A stretch of 14,716 nucleotides of DNA from Bacteroidota bacterium (GTDB lineage: Bacteria > Bacteroidota > Bacteroidia > Bacteroidales > B18-G4). The stretch's first letter is position 1, and every line of letters begins with the position of its first letter. Shown here piece after piece: positions 1 to 8,113 of the stretch. The notes beneath the pieces are model-generated. The model was given only the letters and a program-made list of their open reading frames with translations. It did not search any database and had not been told where the DNA came from. The translations under genes were made by a program, and so were the position numbers. The stretch is from contig QMPN01000050.1 in assembly GCA_003648575.1 (NCBI GenBank), positions 1-14,716 of the forward strand, read 5' to 3'.

Positions 1-2
1 AT

Positions 3-29
3 ACAATTGAGCTGCGAGCTCGTAAATGA
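3..29 (+). CDS. possible C-terminal tail of an upstream gene
   Basis: Reading from base 3 gives TIELRARK followed by TGA at 27-29, which resembles the end of a protein cut by the window edge. A second frame, from base 1 to a TGA at 79-81, is also open, so the choice is uncertain. Eight residues are too few to name a family. The short inverted repeat GAGCT/AGCTC at 9-21 has no T-run and is not a convincing terminator. Confidence 0.22.
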   Translation, partial: TIELRARK

Positions 30-58
30 CAAAGATAAAGCTGTGGCCTTGATTTTTA

Positions 59-96
59 TTTGTCTGTGTATAATTTCGTGATTTTATGTAAGTTTG
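59..96 (+). promoter_or_regulatory. candidate Bacteroidota promoter for the seven-gene run
   Basis: TAAGTTTG at 89-96 matches the Bacteroidota -7 consensus TAnnTTTG exactly. A TTTG at 59-62 could serve as the -33 element, but the 26-nt spacer is longer than the usual 19-23. Transcription would start near 100-105, giving a leader of about 120 nt that contains the heptad repeats. No other close match to the -7 box lies between here and the ATG at 226. Confidence 0.35.
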
Positions 97-117
97 ATAT
101 AAATATTTGGGCGTTGG

Positions 118-145
118 GTATTAGACCTTAGGTATGAGATAGGAA
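118..145. repeat. degenerate heptad repeat stretch
   Basis: Four consecutive 7-bp units can be read: GTATTAG, ACCTTAG, GTATGAG, ATAGGAA. They are imperfect, but the first and third closely resemble the GTATCAG and GTATTAA units of the array at 12110-12186. This is probably a decayed member of the same repeat family, though four degenerate units alone would not be convincing. Confidence 0.4.
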
Positions 146-170
146 GCACAAAGTCAAAATATACTTTCAC

Positions 171-223
171 ACTTATAACTTATAATTAACTCAACACTCA
201 AAATTCAACACTCAAAACTTATA
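171..223. repeat. heptad tandem repeat array touching the first start codon
   Basis: Seven 7-bp units are present: ACTTATA twice, a 4-nt interruption (ATTA), then ACTCAAC, ACTCAAA, ATTCAAC, ACTCAAA and ACTTATA. The last unit ends two bases before the ATG at 226, so the array occupies the place of a ribosome binding site. It contains almost no G, so no Shine-Dalgarno pairing is possible there. The 7-bp period is not a multiple of three and the array is not coding. Confidence 0.75.
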
Positions 224-225
224 CA

Positions 226-879
226 ATGGAAGGTGATGTTCTGATCATTAATAATTATCACAGGAAAGCAGCAAAGCAGGTCGTTGCTATTTTGTTAGCT
301 GAAATTGAAAAGAGAGGAAATAAGTTCTTTTTAACCGTTGCCGGTGAATCCGGGGCCGGGAAGTCGGAGATTGCAGCCTCCATAGCTGCAGAACTGGAAA
401 AAGCAGGAAAAAAATCTTTTGTATTTCAACAGGATGATTATTTCGTTTATCCACCTAAGACCAATGCCGAAAAAAGAGTTGAAGATATTGGCTGGGTAGG
501 TATGCAGGAGGTTAAACTGTTTAAGCTTGATGAGGAGATCGCTGCCATCCGGCAGGGAGAGGCCATGATCGAGAAACCACTGGTGATCTTCGGTGAAGAC
601 CGAATCACTACCGAAGTGGTAGATATGAGCAGTTTCGAGGTATTCATTGCTGAAGGCACCTACACAACGGCATTAAAAAATGTAGATGCCAGGGTTTTTA
701 TCGACAGGGATGTGAAGGACACAAAAAAAGCCAGGGCCAAGCGCGCCAGGGAAAAACAAGACGAGTTCCTCGAACAGATACTCACCATTGAGCACCGTAT
801 CATCAGTGCACAGAAAAAGGATGCCGATATCATTATCACTAAAGGCTTTGATGCCGTTAAACAGGAAGATTATGAATAA
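226..879 (+). CDS. uridine-kinase-like P-loop kinase
   Basis: A 217-residue cytoplasmic P-loop NTPase resembling the uridine kinase/phosphoribulokinase fold. Visible motifs are Walker A GESGAGKS (40-47), a DDYF segment (70-73) at the place of the uridine kinase DSYY/DDFY substrate motif, a strand ending EGTY (143-146) where relatives have their second acidic motif, and an Arg-rich lid (RDVKDTKKARAKRAREK, 161-177) followed by the FLEQIL...EH...ADIII pattern typical of uridine kinases. It presumably transfers phosphate from ATP to a small hydroxylated acceptor such as a nucleoside, sugar or glycoside. The acceptor cannot be read from the sequence. Its end overlaps the next gene by 8 bp (ATGAATAA), so the two are probably translationally coupled and may share a pathway. 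The start at 226 is the only reasonable one: an in-frame TAA lies at 187-189 and no other start lies between. Family confidence is good, substrate unknown. Confidence 0.8.
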   Translation: MEGDVLIINNYHRKAAKQVVAILLAEIEKRGNKFFLTVAGESGAGKSEIAASIAAELEKAGKKSFVFQQDDYFVYPPKTNAEKRVEDIGWVGMQEVKLFKLDEEIAAIRQGEAMIEKPLVIFGEDRITTEVVDMSSFEVFIAEGTYTTALKNVDARVFIDRDVKDTKKARAKRAREKQDEFLEQILTIEHRIISAQKKDADIIITKGFDAVKQEDYE

Positions 880-2125
880 TATCAAAAGCATTGCCATGCT
901 CAGCACGCATGGTTATTTCGACCCTGTACCCCAACTTGGTCGCACCGATACCGGCGGACAGGTCGTATATGTACTTGAACTGGCCAAAGCACTTAGCAGG
1001 GCAGGTTATAAGACTGACATCTATACCCGATGGTTTGACCAATCGCAGCCGCAGATAGACCCTGTGCCAGGTAATCCGGATGTACGGGTGATCCGCATCC
1101 CGGCAGGTCCATGGGAGTTCATTCCCAAAGAATTCATATATGACGTCCTCCCGGAACTGGCAGAAAATATGATCTCCTTTATTAAAGAGCATGATCTGGA
1201 TTATGACCTGTATCACGGGCATTATGTAGATGCCGGGATCGTTGCCCTGGATGTAGCCAGAGCCATGAATAAGCCTGTATATTTCACGGCGCACTCCCTG
1301 GGTGCATGGAAACGCGACCAGATGGGTGGCGACCCTGATGAAATGGAAAAGAAATTCAACTTCCGGCACAGAATCGCAGAGGAGATAAGGATCTTCGACA
1401 ATGTGAATGCGCAATCGCTCACTTCCATCGTACAACAGGAAAAGCTGAAAGAGCTATCTGATTATGAGGCCGATAACATTGTGATCATTCCACCCGGAGT
1501 GGATGTACATCATTTCTATCCGCCCAAGGAAGGTGAGGAAAAGGTCCGTACTTCCCTGCCTGAAAAATATGTGTTTTGCCTGAGCAGGATCGATACCAAC
1601 AAGGGGCACGACCTCTTGCTGCATGCGTGGGATCTTGTCAGGAAAGAGATCGAAGGGGTCGACCTGGTAATCGGGGGTGGCTCACCCAATCCAAAACAAC
1701 GTGAGCTTGGTGTGTTTGCCACCATGGATAAGATCATCGATGAAGCCGGAATGCAAGACAGGGTAACCCGGATCGGCTATGTCCCGAACGAAATGATGAG
1801 GCCCTATTATCAGCAGGCCGAACTCTTTGTGATGCCATCGCTCTTCGAGCCTTTTGGCATGACCAGCCAGGAGGCCATGGGCTGCGGTACGCCTGTGGTA
1901 GCTTCCAAGTTTGGCGGGATCAGGAATACCATCAGGAATGGATTTAACGGTTTCCTTGTCGATCCATCTGATCCCCGGGAGTTTGCTGATGCCATCCTCG
2001 AACTGTTGAAAGACGATAAAAGATGTAAAGAGATCGGGCAAAATGCCTATGAAGTGATCCTGGAAGAATATAGCTGGGAAGCAATCGCCCGACGTCACCT
2101 GGATTTTTACGAGCAATTTATGTAA
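872..2125 (+). CDS. GT4 glycosyltransferase, sucrose/mannosylfructose-phosphate synthase type
   Basis: A 417-residue GT-B retaining glycosyltransferase of family GT4. The N-terminal domain has STHGYFDPVPQLGRTDTGGQ (about 10-29), the glycine-rich signature of sucrose-phosphate and mannosylfructose-phosphate synthases, then HGHYVDAG and TAHSLGAWK segments that line the acceptor site in that group. The C-terminal domain has the donor diphosphate pair R239/K244 (LSRIDTNKG) and the EX7E motif at E326/E334 within FEPFGMTSQEAMGCGTP. It should move glucose or mannose from a nucleotide sugar onto a fructose-phosphate-like or related acceptor; donor and product are not determined. The ATG at 872 was chosen because the family signature starts shortly after it and it overlaps the preceding stop; an upstream in-frame ATG at 788 would add 28 residues unlike the family. 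No sugar-phosphate phosphatase domain is fused or adjacent, unlike many sucrose or mannosylfructose loci. XdhC follows after 4 nt. Confidence 0.85.
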   Translation: MNNIKSIAMLSTHGYFDPVPQLGRTDTGGQVVYVLELAKALSRAGYKTDIYTRWFDQSQPQIDPVPGNPDVRVIRIPAGPWEFIPKEFIYDVLPELAENMISFIKEHDLDYDLYHGHYVDAGIVALDVARAMNKPVYFTAHSLGAWKRDQMGGDPDEMEKKFNFRHRIAEEIRIFDNVNAQSLTSIVQQEKLKELSDYEADNIVIIPPGVDVHHFYPPKEGEEKVRTSLPEKYVFCLSRIDTNKGHDLLLHAWDLVRKEIEGVDLVIGGGSPNPKQRELGVFATMDKIIDEAGMQDRVTRIGYVPNEMMRPYYQQAELFVMPSLFEPFGMTSQEAMGCGTPVVASKFGGIRNTIRNGFNGFLVDPSDPREFADAILELLKDDKRCKEIGQNAYEVILEEYSWEAIARRHLDFYEQFM

Positions 2126-2129
2126 GCCA

Positions 2130-2882
2130 ATGGAAATTATTAAGAAATACCATGAACTTGCGGCAGAAGGCTATTCAGCTGCCATGTGTACCATCGTCGA
2201 AACCAGTGGTTCGACGCCCAGAAAAGCGAGCAGCAAGATGATCGTTCGCGGCGATGCCAAGACCTTTGGCAGCGTCGGTGGAGGAAAGCTGGAGTTGCTG
2301 GTGATCGAGGATGCCCTGGCGGCAATAAAATCAGGTGAAACACTCTTAAAGACATACTCCACAGGCGAAGAAAATGATATGCATTGCTATGGCGAATGCA
2401 GCATCTTTATCGATCCTCTGCCTGCAAAAAAATCATTGATAATTTTTGGAGCTGGTCATGTGGGAGGAGCCCTTGTGAATATCGCCGAAAATTATGGCTT
2501 CAAGGTGAGTATGGTCGATCCCCGTGAAGAATTGACCGGCCGGCTGGAAAGTCAGGGGATACATGTAATAAAGCGAGAATTTGTAGAGGCCTTCGATGAA
2601 ATTGACACCGACGAAAACACCTTTATTGTTGTGTGCACACCCTCACATTCATTTGATGAGGAACTCACGCTAATGTGCGCCCGAAAACCGCATGCTTACC
2701 TGGGTATGATCGGAAGCAAAAAGAAGGTTGCTGAGGCTAAAACGTTTTTTGAGAAGCAAGGGCTTGAAAAAGAAGCTATCGAGGCCATCGACATGCCCAT
2801 CGGAATTCCAATCAATTGCGAAACCCCCGATGAGATCGCCATCAGTATCCTGGCCCGACTAATAGATATTAAGAACCAATAA
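2130..2882 (+). CDS. xdhC: XdhC-family molybdenum cofactor insertion protein
   Basis: A 250-residue XdhC/CoxI-family protein. Family members bind molybdenum cofactor, support its sulfuration and deliver it to xanthine dehydrogenase. The N-terminal half carries ETSGSTPRKASSKM (24-37) and FGSVGGGKLE (46-55), typical of the XdhC/CoxI domain. The C-terminal half is a Rossmann domain with GAGHVG (107-112) and LGMIGSKKK (191-199). The segment DMHCYGEC (83-90) stands where many family members have a Cys-Gly-Gly motif; the cysteine and second glycine remain but the first glycine is a tyrosine. Its position directly ahead of xdhA and xdhB, 7 nt from xdhA, strongly supports the assignment, although the C-A-B order differs from the A-B-C order of Rhodobacter capsulatus. 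The ATG is 4 nt after the glycosyltransferase stop. Confidence 0.9.
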   Translation: MEIIKKYHELAAEGYSAAMCTIVETSGSTPRKASSKMIVRGDAKTFGSVGGGKLELLVIEDALAAIKSGETLLKTYSTGEENDMHCYGECSIFIDPLPAKKSLIIFGAGHVGGALVNIAENYGFKVSMVDPREELTGRLESQGIHVIKREFVEAFDEIDTDENTFIVVCTPSHSFDEELTLMCARKPHAYLGMIGSKKKVAEAKTFFEKQGLEKEAIEAIDMPIGIPINCETPDEIAISILARLIDIKNQ

Positions 2883-2889
2883 CACCCTG

Positions 2890-4341
2890 ATGACAAGAAC
2901 AGGGCACCATATACAATTTATCCTTGACGGCCGGCTCATGTCGCCCAACATGCAAGGTGATGGCCCGATCAAGGCTGACACAAGTCTGTTGAACTATCTC
3001 CGTCATATCGGGCATTCCAGTGTAAAAGAAGGATGCGGAGAAGGAGATTGTGGTGCCTGCACTGTAGTGATTGCCGAGCTCAGTGATGGTGTTCTTCATT
3101 ATAAAGCCATCAATTCCTGCCTGGTACTGCTCCCCATGGTACATGCTTGCCAGGTGATCACTGCTGAAAGCCTGTCATCGGAAAAAGAAGGAAAGATTCA
3201 TTTACATCCTGTGCAGCAAGCAATGGTCGATCATCATGGCAGTCAGTGTGGTTATTGCACACCGGGTATAGTCATGTCCCTCTTCGCGCTATGGAAAGAT
3301 CATCCGGCGGTCACCACGGAAATACTTAAACACAGGCTGGCCGGCAACCTGTGCAGATGTACCGGTTACCAACCCATAATTGAGGCTTTCATGGCCCTCA
3401 ACGATATTCCAAGAAAAGATCATTTCACAGATTCCACCGACAAGATCATCAATGGCCTGAACGCGATAAAAGAGAAGAGCAGTGATATAATAATTCAATC
3501 TGCCGGAATAGAATATTATAAGCCCGGTAGCTTAAAAGCCGCCCTTCAGCTACGTTCAGAACACCCTGATGCAACAATCATTGGCGGAGCTACAGACGTA
3601 TCTGTCGCTGTGAATAAACGTAAGCAAAACCTTAAGAGGGTACTGGACATCAGTGCTCTGGAAGAACTTAAAATAATTGAAAAGGATGAAACCCTTATTT
3701 GCCTGGGCTCCGGGATCAGCATGGAAGAACTAGGGAAAGCGATCAAAGATGAGTTCACAGCCTTGCATGACATCATCATGCTGTTCGGCTCACATCAGAT
3801 CCGCAACCTGGCCACACCAGCAGGAAATATTGCCAGCGCTTCGCCTATCGGTGATCTGCTTCCGGTGCTCATGGCCTACGGATGTGAAGTGGTTCTTCAG
3901 AATATCGAAGGAAAAAGGACTATGCCCCTGGAAGACTTCGTCAGCGGCTATCATGAAACAAAGCTGGAAAAGGATGAATTGATAAGTGCGATCTGCCTAC
4001 CACTAACCAGGACGGATAAGCTCATCCGGTCCTATAAAATATCCAAGCGCAAAGATGTAGACATATCTAGTGTTTCCGCAGCTTTCTCGCTCTACCTTAA
4101 AGAAGACTCCGTTATAGATGAGATCAAGCTCTTCTATGGCGGGATGGCCGCAACTGTTGTCAAGGCAACTGAGGCAGAGGATTTTCTGAAAGGTAAGGAG
4201 TGGACCGAAGAGAACGCCTTGAAAGCATCAGGCATTATTAGGTCGGAGCTTAAACCAATATCTGATGCCCGCTCCGGTGCCAAAGGAAGAAGCATCATGG
4301 CAGCCAATCTGCTGATCAGGTTTTGGGAGGATAGTATTTAA
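2890..4341 (+). CDS. xdhA: xanthine dehydrogenase, iron-sulfur and FAD subunit
   Basis: A 483-residue electron-transfer subunit that passes electrons from the molybdenum centre through two [2Fe-2S] clusters to FAD and then probably NAD+. The N-terminal ferredoxin-like domain has cluster ligands C49, C54, C57 and C77 (EGCGEGDCGAC). The following helical domain has C120, C123, C155 and C157 (QCGYCTPG and NLCRCTGY). After a linker comes the FAD domain from about residue 205, with IIGGATDVS and GSHQIRNLATPAGNIASASP, and then a CO-dehydrogenase-flavoprotein-like C-terminal domain containing KDVDISSVSAAF. All eight cluster cysteines are present. Length and domain order match the fused XdhA subunit of R. 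capsulatus (about 460 residues) rather than three-subunit hydroxylases, in which the FAD protein is separate. xdhB follows after 6 nt. Confidence 0.95.
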   Translation: MTRTGHHIQFILDGRLMSPNMQGDGPIKADTSLLNYLRHIGHSSVKEGCGEGDCGACTVVIAELSDGVLHYKAINSCLVLLPMVHACQVITAESLSSEKEGKIHLHPVQQAMVDHHGSQCGYCTPGIVMSLFALWKDHPAVTTEILKHRLAGNLCRCTGYQPIIEAFMALNDIPRKDHFTDSTDKIINGLNAIKEKSSDIIIQSAGIEYYKPGSLKAALQLRSEHPDATIIGGATDVSVAVNKRKQNLKRVLDISALEELKIIEKDETLICLGSGISMEELGKAIKDEFTALHDIIMLFGSHQIRNLATPAGNIASASPIGDLLPVLMAYGCEVVLQNIEGKRTMPLEDFVSGYHETKLEKDELISAICLPLTRTDKLIRSYKISKRKDVDISSVSAAFSLYLKEDSVIDEIKLFYGGMAATVVKATEAEDFLKGKEWTEENALKASGIIRSELKPISDARSGAKGRSIMAANLLIRFWEDSI

Positions 4342-4347
4342 TATATC

Positions 4348-6570
4348 ATGACTGAGAACAAACATAACAGTGCAGAACAGCATGTGAACGGACAGGCGAA
4401 ATTCATCAACGACCTGAAAGAGGGTGAAGCATGTCTTCACGGACATATTGTGTACAGTCCGTATGCATCTGCGCATATTCGCAGCATTGATTTTGAAAAA
4501 GCCCTCCGGCTGCCCGGAGTACATGCAATCCTTTCAGCAAAAGATATTCCCGGAGAAAACCAGATGGGCCCGGTGATCAAAGACGAGCCTTGTCTGGCTG
4601 AAGACAATGTAAACTTTATTGGACAGGCAGTCCTGTTAATCGCCGCCGAGAGCAAAGAAGCAGCATTCGCATCTGCTGAGTTGATCAAGATTGATTACCA
4701 GCCCCTGGAGGCAGTGCTTACGCTGGAGGAATCTATAAGCAAAAACCGCATCCTATCCCCTCCCCGAAAGATAGAAACGGGCAATCCCGAGCAGGCCATG
4801 CAGGAATGTGAGCATGTGCTGAAAGGTGAACTATTTACCGGTGCTCAGGAACACTGGTATCTTGAAACACAAAGCTGCTTGTCGGTGCCCGTGGAAGGCC
4901 GTGAGATGAAGATATACAGTTCTACCCAACATCCTTCGGAGACTCAGACCATTGTTGCCGATGTCCTGGGCAAGCAGAAAAACAGCATCACTGTCGAGGT
5001 CAGGCGACTGGGTGGCGCCTTTGGGGGTAAAGAAACCCAGGCCAACCACATTGCTGCCTGGGCCAGCCTGCTGGCAAACCATTGCGGGCAAGCTGTAAAA
5101 ATACACCTCGATCGGGATACCGATCAGATCATTACCGGAAAACGCCATCCTGTGCTGTCAAAATATTCTATCGGCTTTACGAAGGAAGGGCTGATCAAAG
5201 CATTCGATGTAGAGATGAACTTCGATGCAGGATCTTCCACCGACCTCACCAATGCTATCCTGGAACGTGGGCTTTTCCATATCGACAATGCATATTTTAT
5301 TCCCAACCTGCGTGTGACCGGAAAGGCCTGGAAGACCAACAAGCCCTCTAACACAGCATTTCGTGGCTTCGGTGCCCCGCAGGGGATGGCTGTCATCGAA
5401 CAAGCCATAGACCGGGTATCCAGGTTCCTGGGTAAGGATGCCGCCATGATCAGAAAAATAAATTTCTATGGGGAAGAAAGCAATAACATAACCCATTTTG
5501 GTGAAGCTGTGGAGAATAACCGCTTGCACAAGCTGTATGATGAACTATGCAAAAGCTCCCGTTATTTCGACAGAAAGGAAGAAGTATCTGAGCACAATAA
5601 AACCCATAAATACAAAAAACGTGGCCTTGCTCTTACGCCGGTAAAATTTGGAATATCCTTCACCACCACCTTTCTGAACCAGGCCGGAGCACTGGTGAAT
5701 ATCTATACCGATGGCAGCGTTGTTGTCAACCATGGAGGAATAGAAATGGGACAGGGCCTGCATACCAAGATCAGGCGTATTGCAGCCCTTGAACTGGGTA
5801 TTGACGAAAAACGAATACGGGTCAGTCCCACATGCACTGATATTGTTCCGAACACCTCTGCCACTGCAGCATCGTCAGGTGCCGACCTGAACGGTATGGC
5901 TGTAAAAAATGCCTGTACGAAACTCAAAGCCCGTCTGGAGGCTTTGCCATCGGATGCTCAAATAGAAAAAAGCCCTTCTTTTGATGAACTGGTGGCCCTG
6001 GCATACCGGGAAAGGGTCAGCTTGAGTGCTACGGGATTTTATCGTACACCCGATATACATTTCGATAAGGAAAGTGGCCGTGGCAGGCCATTTCATTATT
6101 TCGCTTTCGGCATGGCAGTAACAGAGGTCGAGCTAGATACGCTAAGTGGGCATGTCAGGCTGGTAAGTACACATATTTTACATGATGTGGGCGATTCGCT
6201 GCATCCGGAAATAGATCGCGGGCAGATCTATGGGGGCTTCGTACAGGGTCTTGGGTGGTGCACAACAGAAGATATCAGATACGATAAGGAAGGCAGAATC
6301 CTCAACCATTCGCCTGACACCTATAAGATCCCAACGATCATGGATATTCCTGAAGAGTTTGTGGTAAACCTTATGGAACATGTGCCCAACCCTAACACCA
6401 TCAGGAAAAGCAAGGCCGTGGGAGAACCACCCTTTATGCTTGCATTCTCTGTCTGGCTGGCCATTAAAGATGCCATCAGTTCACTGGAGGAACATAAAAT
6501 TGAACCGGCATATGCCTTACCTGCCACAAATGAGCTAATATTGCAGTCCATTGAAAAACTCAGGCAATAA
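4348..6570 (+). CDS. xdhB: xanthine dehydrogenase, molybdenum-binding catalytic subunit
   Basis: A 740-residue molybdopterin subunit that hydroxylates purines: hypoxanthine to xanthine and xanthine to urate. From remembered bovine numbering, the active site maps consistently: Q194 (bovine Gln767), F225 in GGAFGGKE (Phe798), E229 (Glu802), R307 in LERGLFH (Arg880), R339 and F341 in AFRGFG (Arg912, Phe914), F438/T439 in FGISFTTT (Phe1009/Thr1010), the EMGQGLHTK pterin motif, and the catalytic base E693 in AVGEPP (Glu1261). The spacings 798-880 and 880-912 are reproduced exactly. Glu802 and Arg880 are the residues that set purine specificity and are lost in aldehyde oxidases, so this is a true purine hydroxylase and not a generic aldehyde oxidase. 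Length is close to R. capsulatus XdhB (about 777). Together with XdhA it should form an (AB)2 cytoplasmic enzyme. Confidence 0.95.
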   Translation: MTENKHNSAEQHVNGQAKFINDLKEGEACLHGHIVYSPYASAHIRSIDFEKALRLPGVHAILSAKDIPGENQMGPVIKDEPCLAEDNVNFIGQAVLLIAAESKEAAFASAELIKIDYQPLEAVLTLEESISKNRILSPPRKIETGNPEQAMQECEHVLKGELFTGAQEHWYLETQSCLSVPVEGREMKIYSSTQHPSETQTIVADVLGKQKNSITVEVRRLGGAFGGKETQANHIAAWASLLANHCGQAVKIHLDRDTDQIITGKRHPVLSKYSIGFTKEGLIKAFDVEMNFDAGSSTDLTNAILERGLFHIDNAYFIPNLRVTGKAWKTNKPSNTAFRGFGAPQGMAVIEQAIDRVSRFLGKDAAMIRKINFYGEESNNITHFGEAVENNRLHKLYDELCKSSRYFDRKEEVSEHNKTHKYKKRGLALTPVKFGISFTTTFLNQAGALVNIYTDGSVVVNHGGIEMGQGLHTKIRRIAALELGIDEKRIRVSPTCTDIVPNTSATAASSGADLNGMAVKNACTKLKARLEALPSDAQIEKSPSFDELVALAYRERVSLSATGFYRTPDIHFDKESGRGRPFHYFAFGMAVTEVELDTLSGHVRLVSTHILHDVGDSLHPEIDRGQIYGGFVQGLGWCTTEDIRYDKEGRILNHSPDTYKIPTIMDIPEEFVVNLMEHVPNPNTIRKSKAVGEPPFMLAFSVWLAIKDAISSLEEHKIEPAYALPATNELILQSIEKLRQ

Positions 6571-6579
6571 GAAGTCAAT

Positions 6580-7440
6580 ATGATATACCTCATCCTAACC
6601 ATACTGCAGTCAACTGCCATCTTTGTGGTGCTAAAGCTGTTTAACAGATTTAAGATCGACAACTGGCAGGCGCTTACCATAAATTATATTGTGGCGACCG
6701 GATTTGGCTTTATTATATATAATGGTAAGATCACACCGGAGATCATTATCGGGAAGGACTGGTTTGAGTTTGCTTTGATACTGGGGGCGACCTTCATTTC
6801 TACATTTTTTATTTTTGCATTGTCTTCACAAAGGGTGGGCGTAGCCCTTACCTCGGTAGCAAGTAAGATGTCGGTAGTGATACCGGTAATCGCCGGTTTG
6901 CTGTTGTTGCAGGAAGAGATCAGCCTTCTGGCCGCTATCGGTGTGGTCGTCGCCTTGCTTGCTTTCTATCTCACCCTGGGTGGGGGGAAGCACAGATCCT
7001 TTCCCCGAAAATACGTCATACTGCCCCTGCTATTGTTCCTCGGCAACGGGATCAACGACACCCTGATGAAGTATTCTGAACATCACTTCGTGTCGGATAC
7101 CAATGACCTTACCCTGTTTCTGTCTGTCATCTTCCTGACTTCCCTGGTGCTGGGTTTATTTATTAGCGGAAAGAGGTACGTTGAGAAAAAACAACGCATC
7201 ACATGGCATACCATTGTTGGTGGAAGTGTCCTTGGACTGATCAATTTCGGATCGACTTTTTATATTTTAAAGGCTATGGGCATCTATACCAGTTCGGTTG
7301 TGTTTCCTGTTACGAATGCAGGGGTTGTTACCCTCAGTGCACTGGTCGGATTTCTGTTCTTCAGGGAGAAACTAAGCAGCAGAAACTGGATCGGAATCTT
7401 CCTTGCTATACTTGCCATTTTATTGATCGCAAACGCCTAG
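6580..7440 (+). CDS. DMT/EamA-family ten-helix transporter
   Basis: A 286-residue very hydrophobic membrane protein with about ten predicted transmembrane segments arranged as two five-helix halves, as in the drug/metabolite transporter superfamily. Each half ends in an EamA-like pattern: LLLLQEEISLLAAIGVVVAL (about 107-126), and FFREKLSSRNWIGI followed by a last helix. EamA proteins move small metabolites and the substrate cannot be read from sequence. Its place 9 nt after xdhB suggests, but does not prove, a role in moving a purine or urate-related compound. It lies 4 nt before the YigZ gene, so it could equally be an unrelated passenger. The start at 6580 gives a first helix immediately after the initiator Met, as expected. 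Confidence 0.85.
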   Translation: MIYLILTILQSTAIFVVLKLFNRFKIDNWQALTINYIVATGFGFIIYNGKITPEIIIGKDWFEFALILGATFISTFFIFALSSQRVGVALTSVASKMSVVIPVIAGLLLLQEEISLLAAIGVVVALLAFYLTLGGGKHRSFPRKYVILPLLLFLGNGINDTLMKYSEHHFVSDTNDLTLFLSVIFLTSLVLGLFISGKRYVEKKQRITWHTIVGGSVLGLINFGSTFYILKAMGIYTSSVVFPVTNAGVVTLSALVGFLFFREKLSSRNWIGIFLAILAILLIANA

Positions 7441-7444
7441 CCTG

Positions 7445-8059
7445 ATGCTGTTCGAAGACACATATCATACCATCACAAATCCATCAAAAGGTTTATATAA
7501 AGAAAAGGGAAGCAAGTTCATTGCCGTTGCCGTTCCAGTGATGACTGAAGAGGAGGTAAAAGAGAAACTTGAGGACTTAAGAAAAGAGTACCATGATGCC
7601 AGGCATCACTGCTATGCCTACGTGCTTGGATTCGACAAATCAGCCCATCGATACAATGATGACGGGGAGCCTTCGGGCACCGCAGGCAGGCCCATATTTG
7701 GACAATTACAGTCCAAAGATCTGACCAATATATTGGTAGTGGTAATCAGGTATTTCGGGGGAACAAAATTGGGGATTTCAGGGCTGATCACTGCTTATAA
7801 ATCTGCCACAAGAGATGCGCTGGAAACAGCTGTTATCATTAGCTTAACGGTGAATGACGTTTACCAATTATCTTTCGAATATCCTCTAATGAATGAGGTG
7901 ATGCGGGTGATAAAAGATGAGGCTCTGAAAGTTGCAGATCAGGACTTTCAATTAAGTTGTAAGCTCAATTTCAAAGTCAGAAAAAATTCAAGCAATAAAG
8001 TATATGAACGCTTTAATAAAATTCACGGCGTAAAAATTGATTATTTAAAAACAGTCTGA
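7445..8059 (+). CDS. YigZ/IMPACT family protein (UPF0029)
   Basis: A 204-residue protein of the YigZ/IMPACT family. The conserved N-terminal UPF0029 domain is clear: KGSKFIAVAVPV (about 21-32), ARHHCYAYVLG (52-62), DDGEPSGTAGRPI (72-84) and VVVIRYFGGTKLGISGLI (98-115). The remaining ~70 residues form the smaller C-terminal domain seen in YigZ. The biochemical role of bacterial members is not well established; eukaryotic IMPACT acts on translation control through GCN1. The ATG is 4 nt after the transporter stop, so it is co-transcribed and is the last gene of the run before the 358-nt gap. Confidence 0.92.
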   Translation: MLFEDTYHTITNPSKGLYKEKGSKFIAVAVPVMTEEEVKEKLEDLRKEYHDARHHCYAYVLGFDKSAHRYNDDGEPSGTAGRPIFGQLQSKDLTNILVVVIRYFGGTKLGISGLITAYKSATRDALETAVIISLTVNDVYQLSFEYPLMNEVMRVIKDEALKVADQDFQLSCKLNFKVRKNSSNKVYERFNKIHGVKIDYLKTV

Positions 8060-8113
8060 CGCCAGATAAAGGCTTATCAAATGACTGATCAAAAAAAAAG
8101 ATGCAAAAATTGC

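Noticed and set aside
9..21. Hairpin GAGCT/AGCTC near the left edge
   Set aside because: The stem has only 5 bp and is not followed by a T-run; it may lie within the tail of an upstream coding region.
788..871. Upstream ATG adding 28 residues to the glycosyltransferase
   Set aside because: The extra residues overlap the kinase gene in another frame and do not resemble GT4 N-termini; the ATG at 872 fits the family start and the stop/start overlap.
857..1435. 192-codon minus-strand frame across the glycosyltransferase gene
   Set aside because: It is a shadow of a gene with clear GT4 motifs; the translated product has no motif and an atypical composition.
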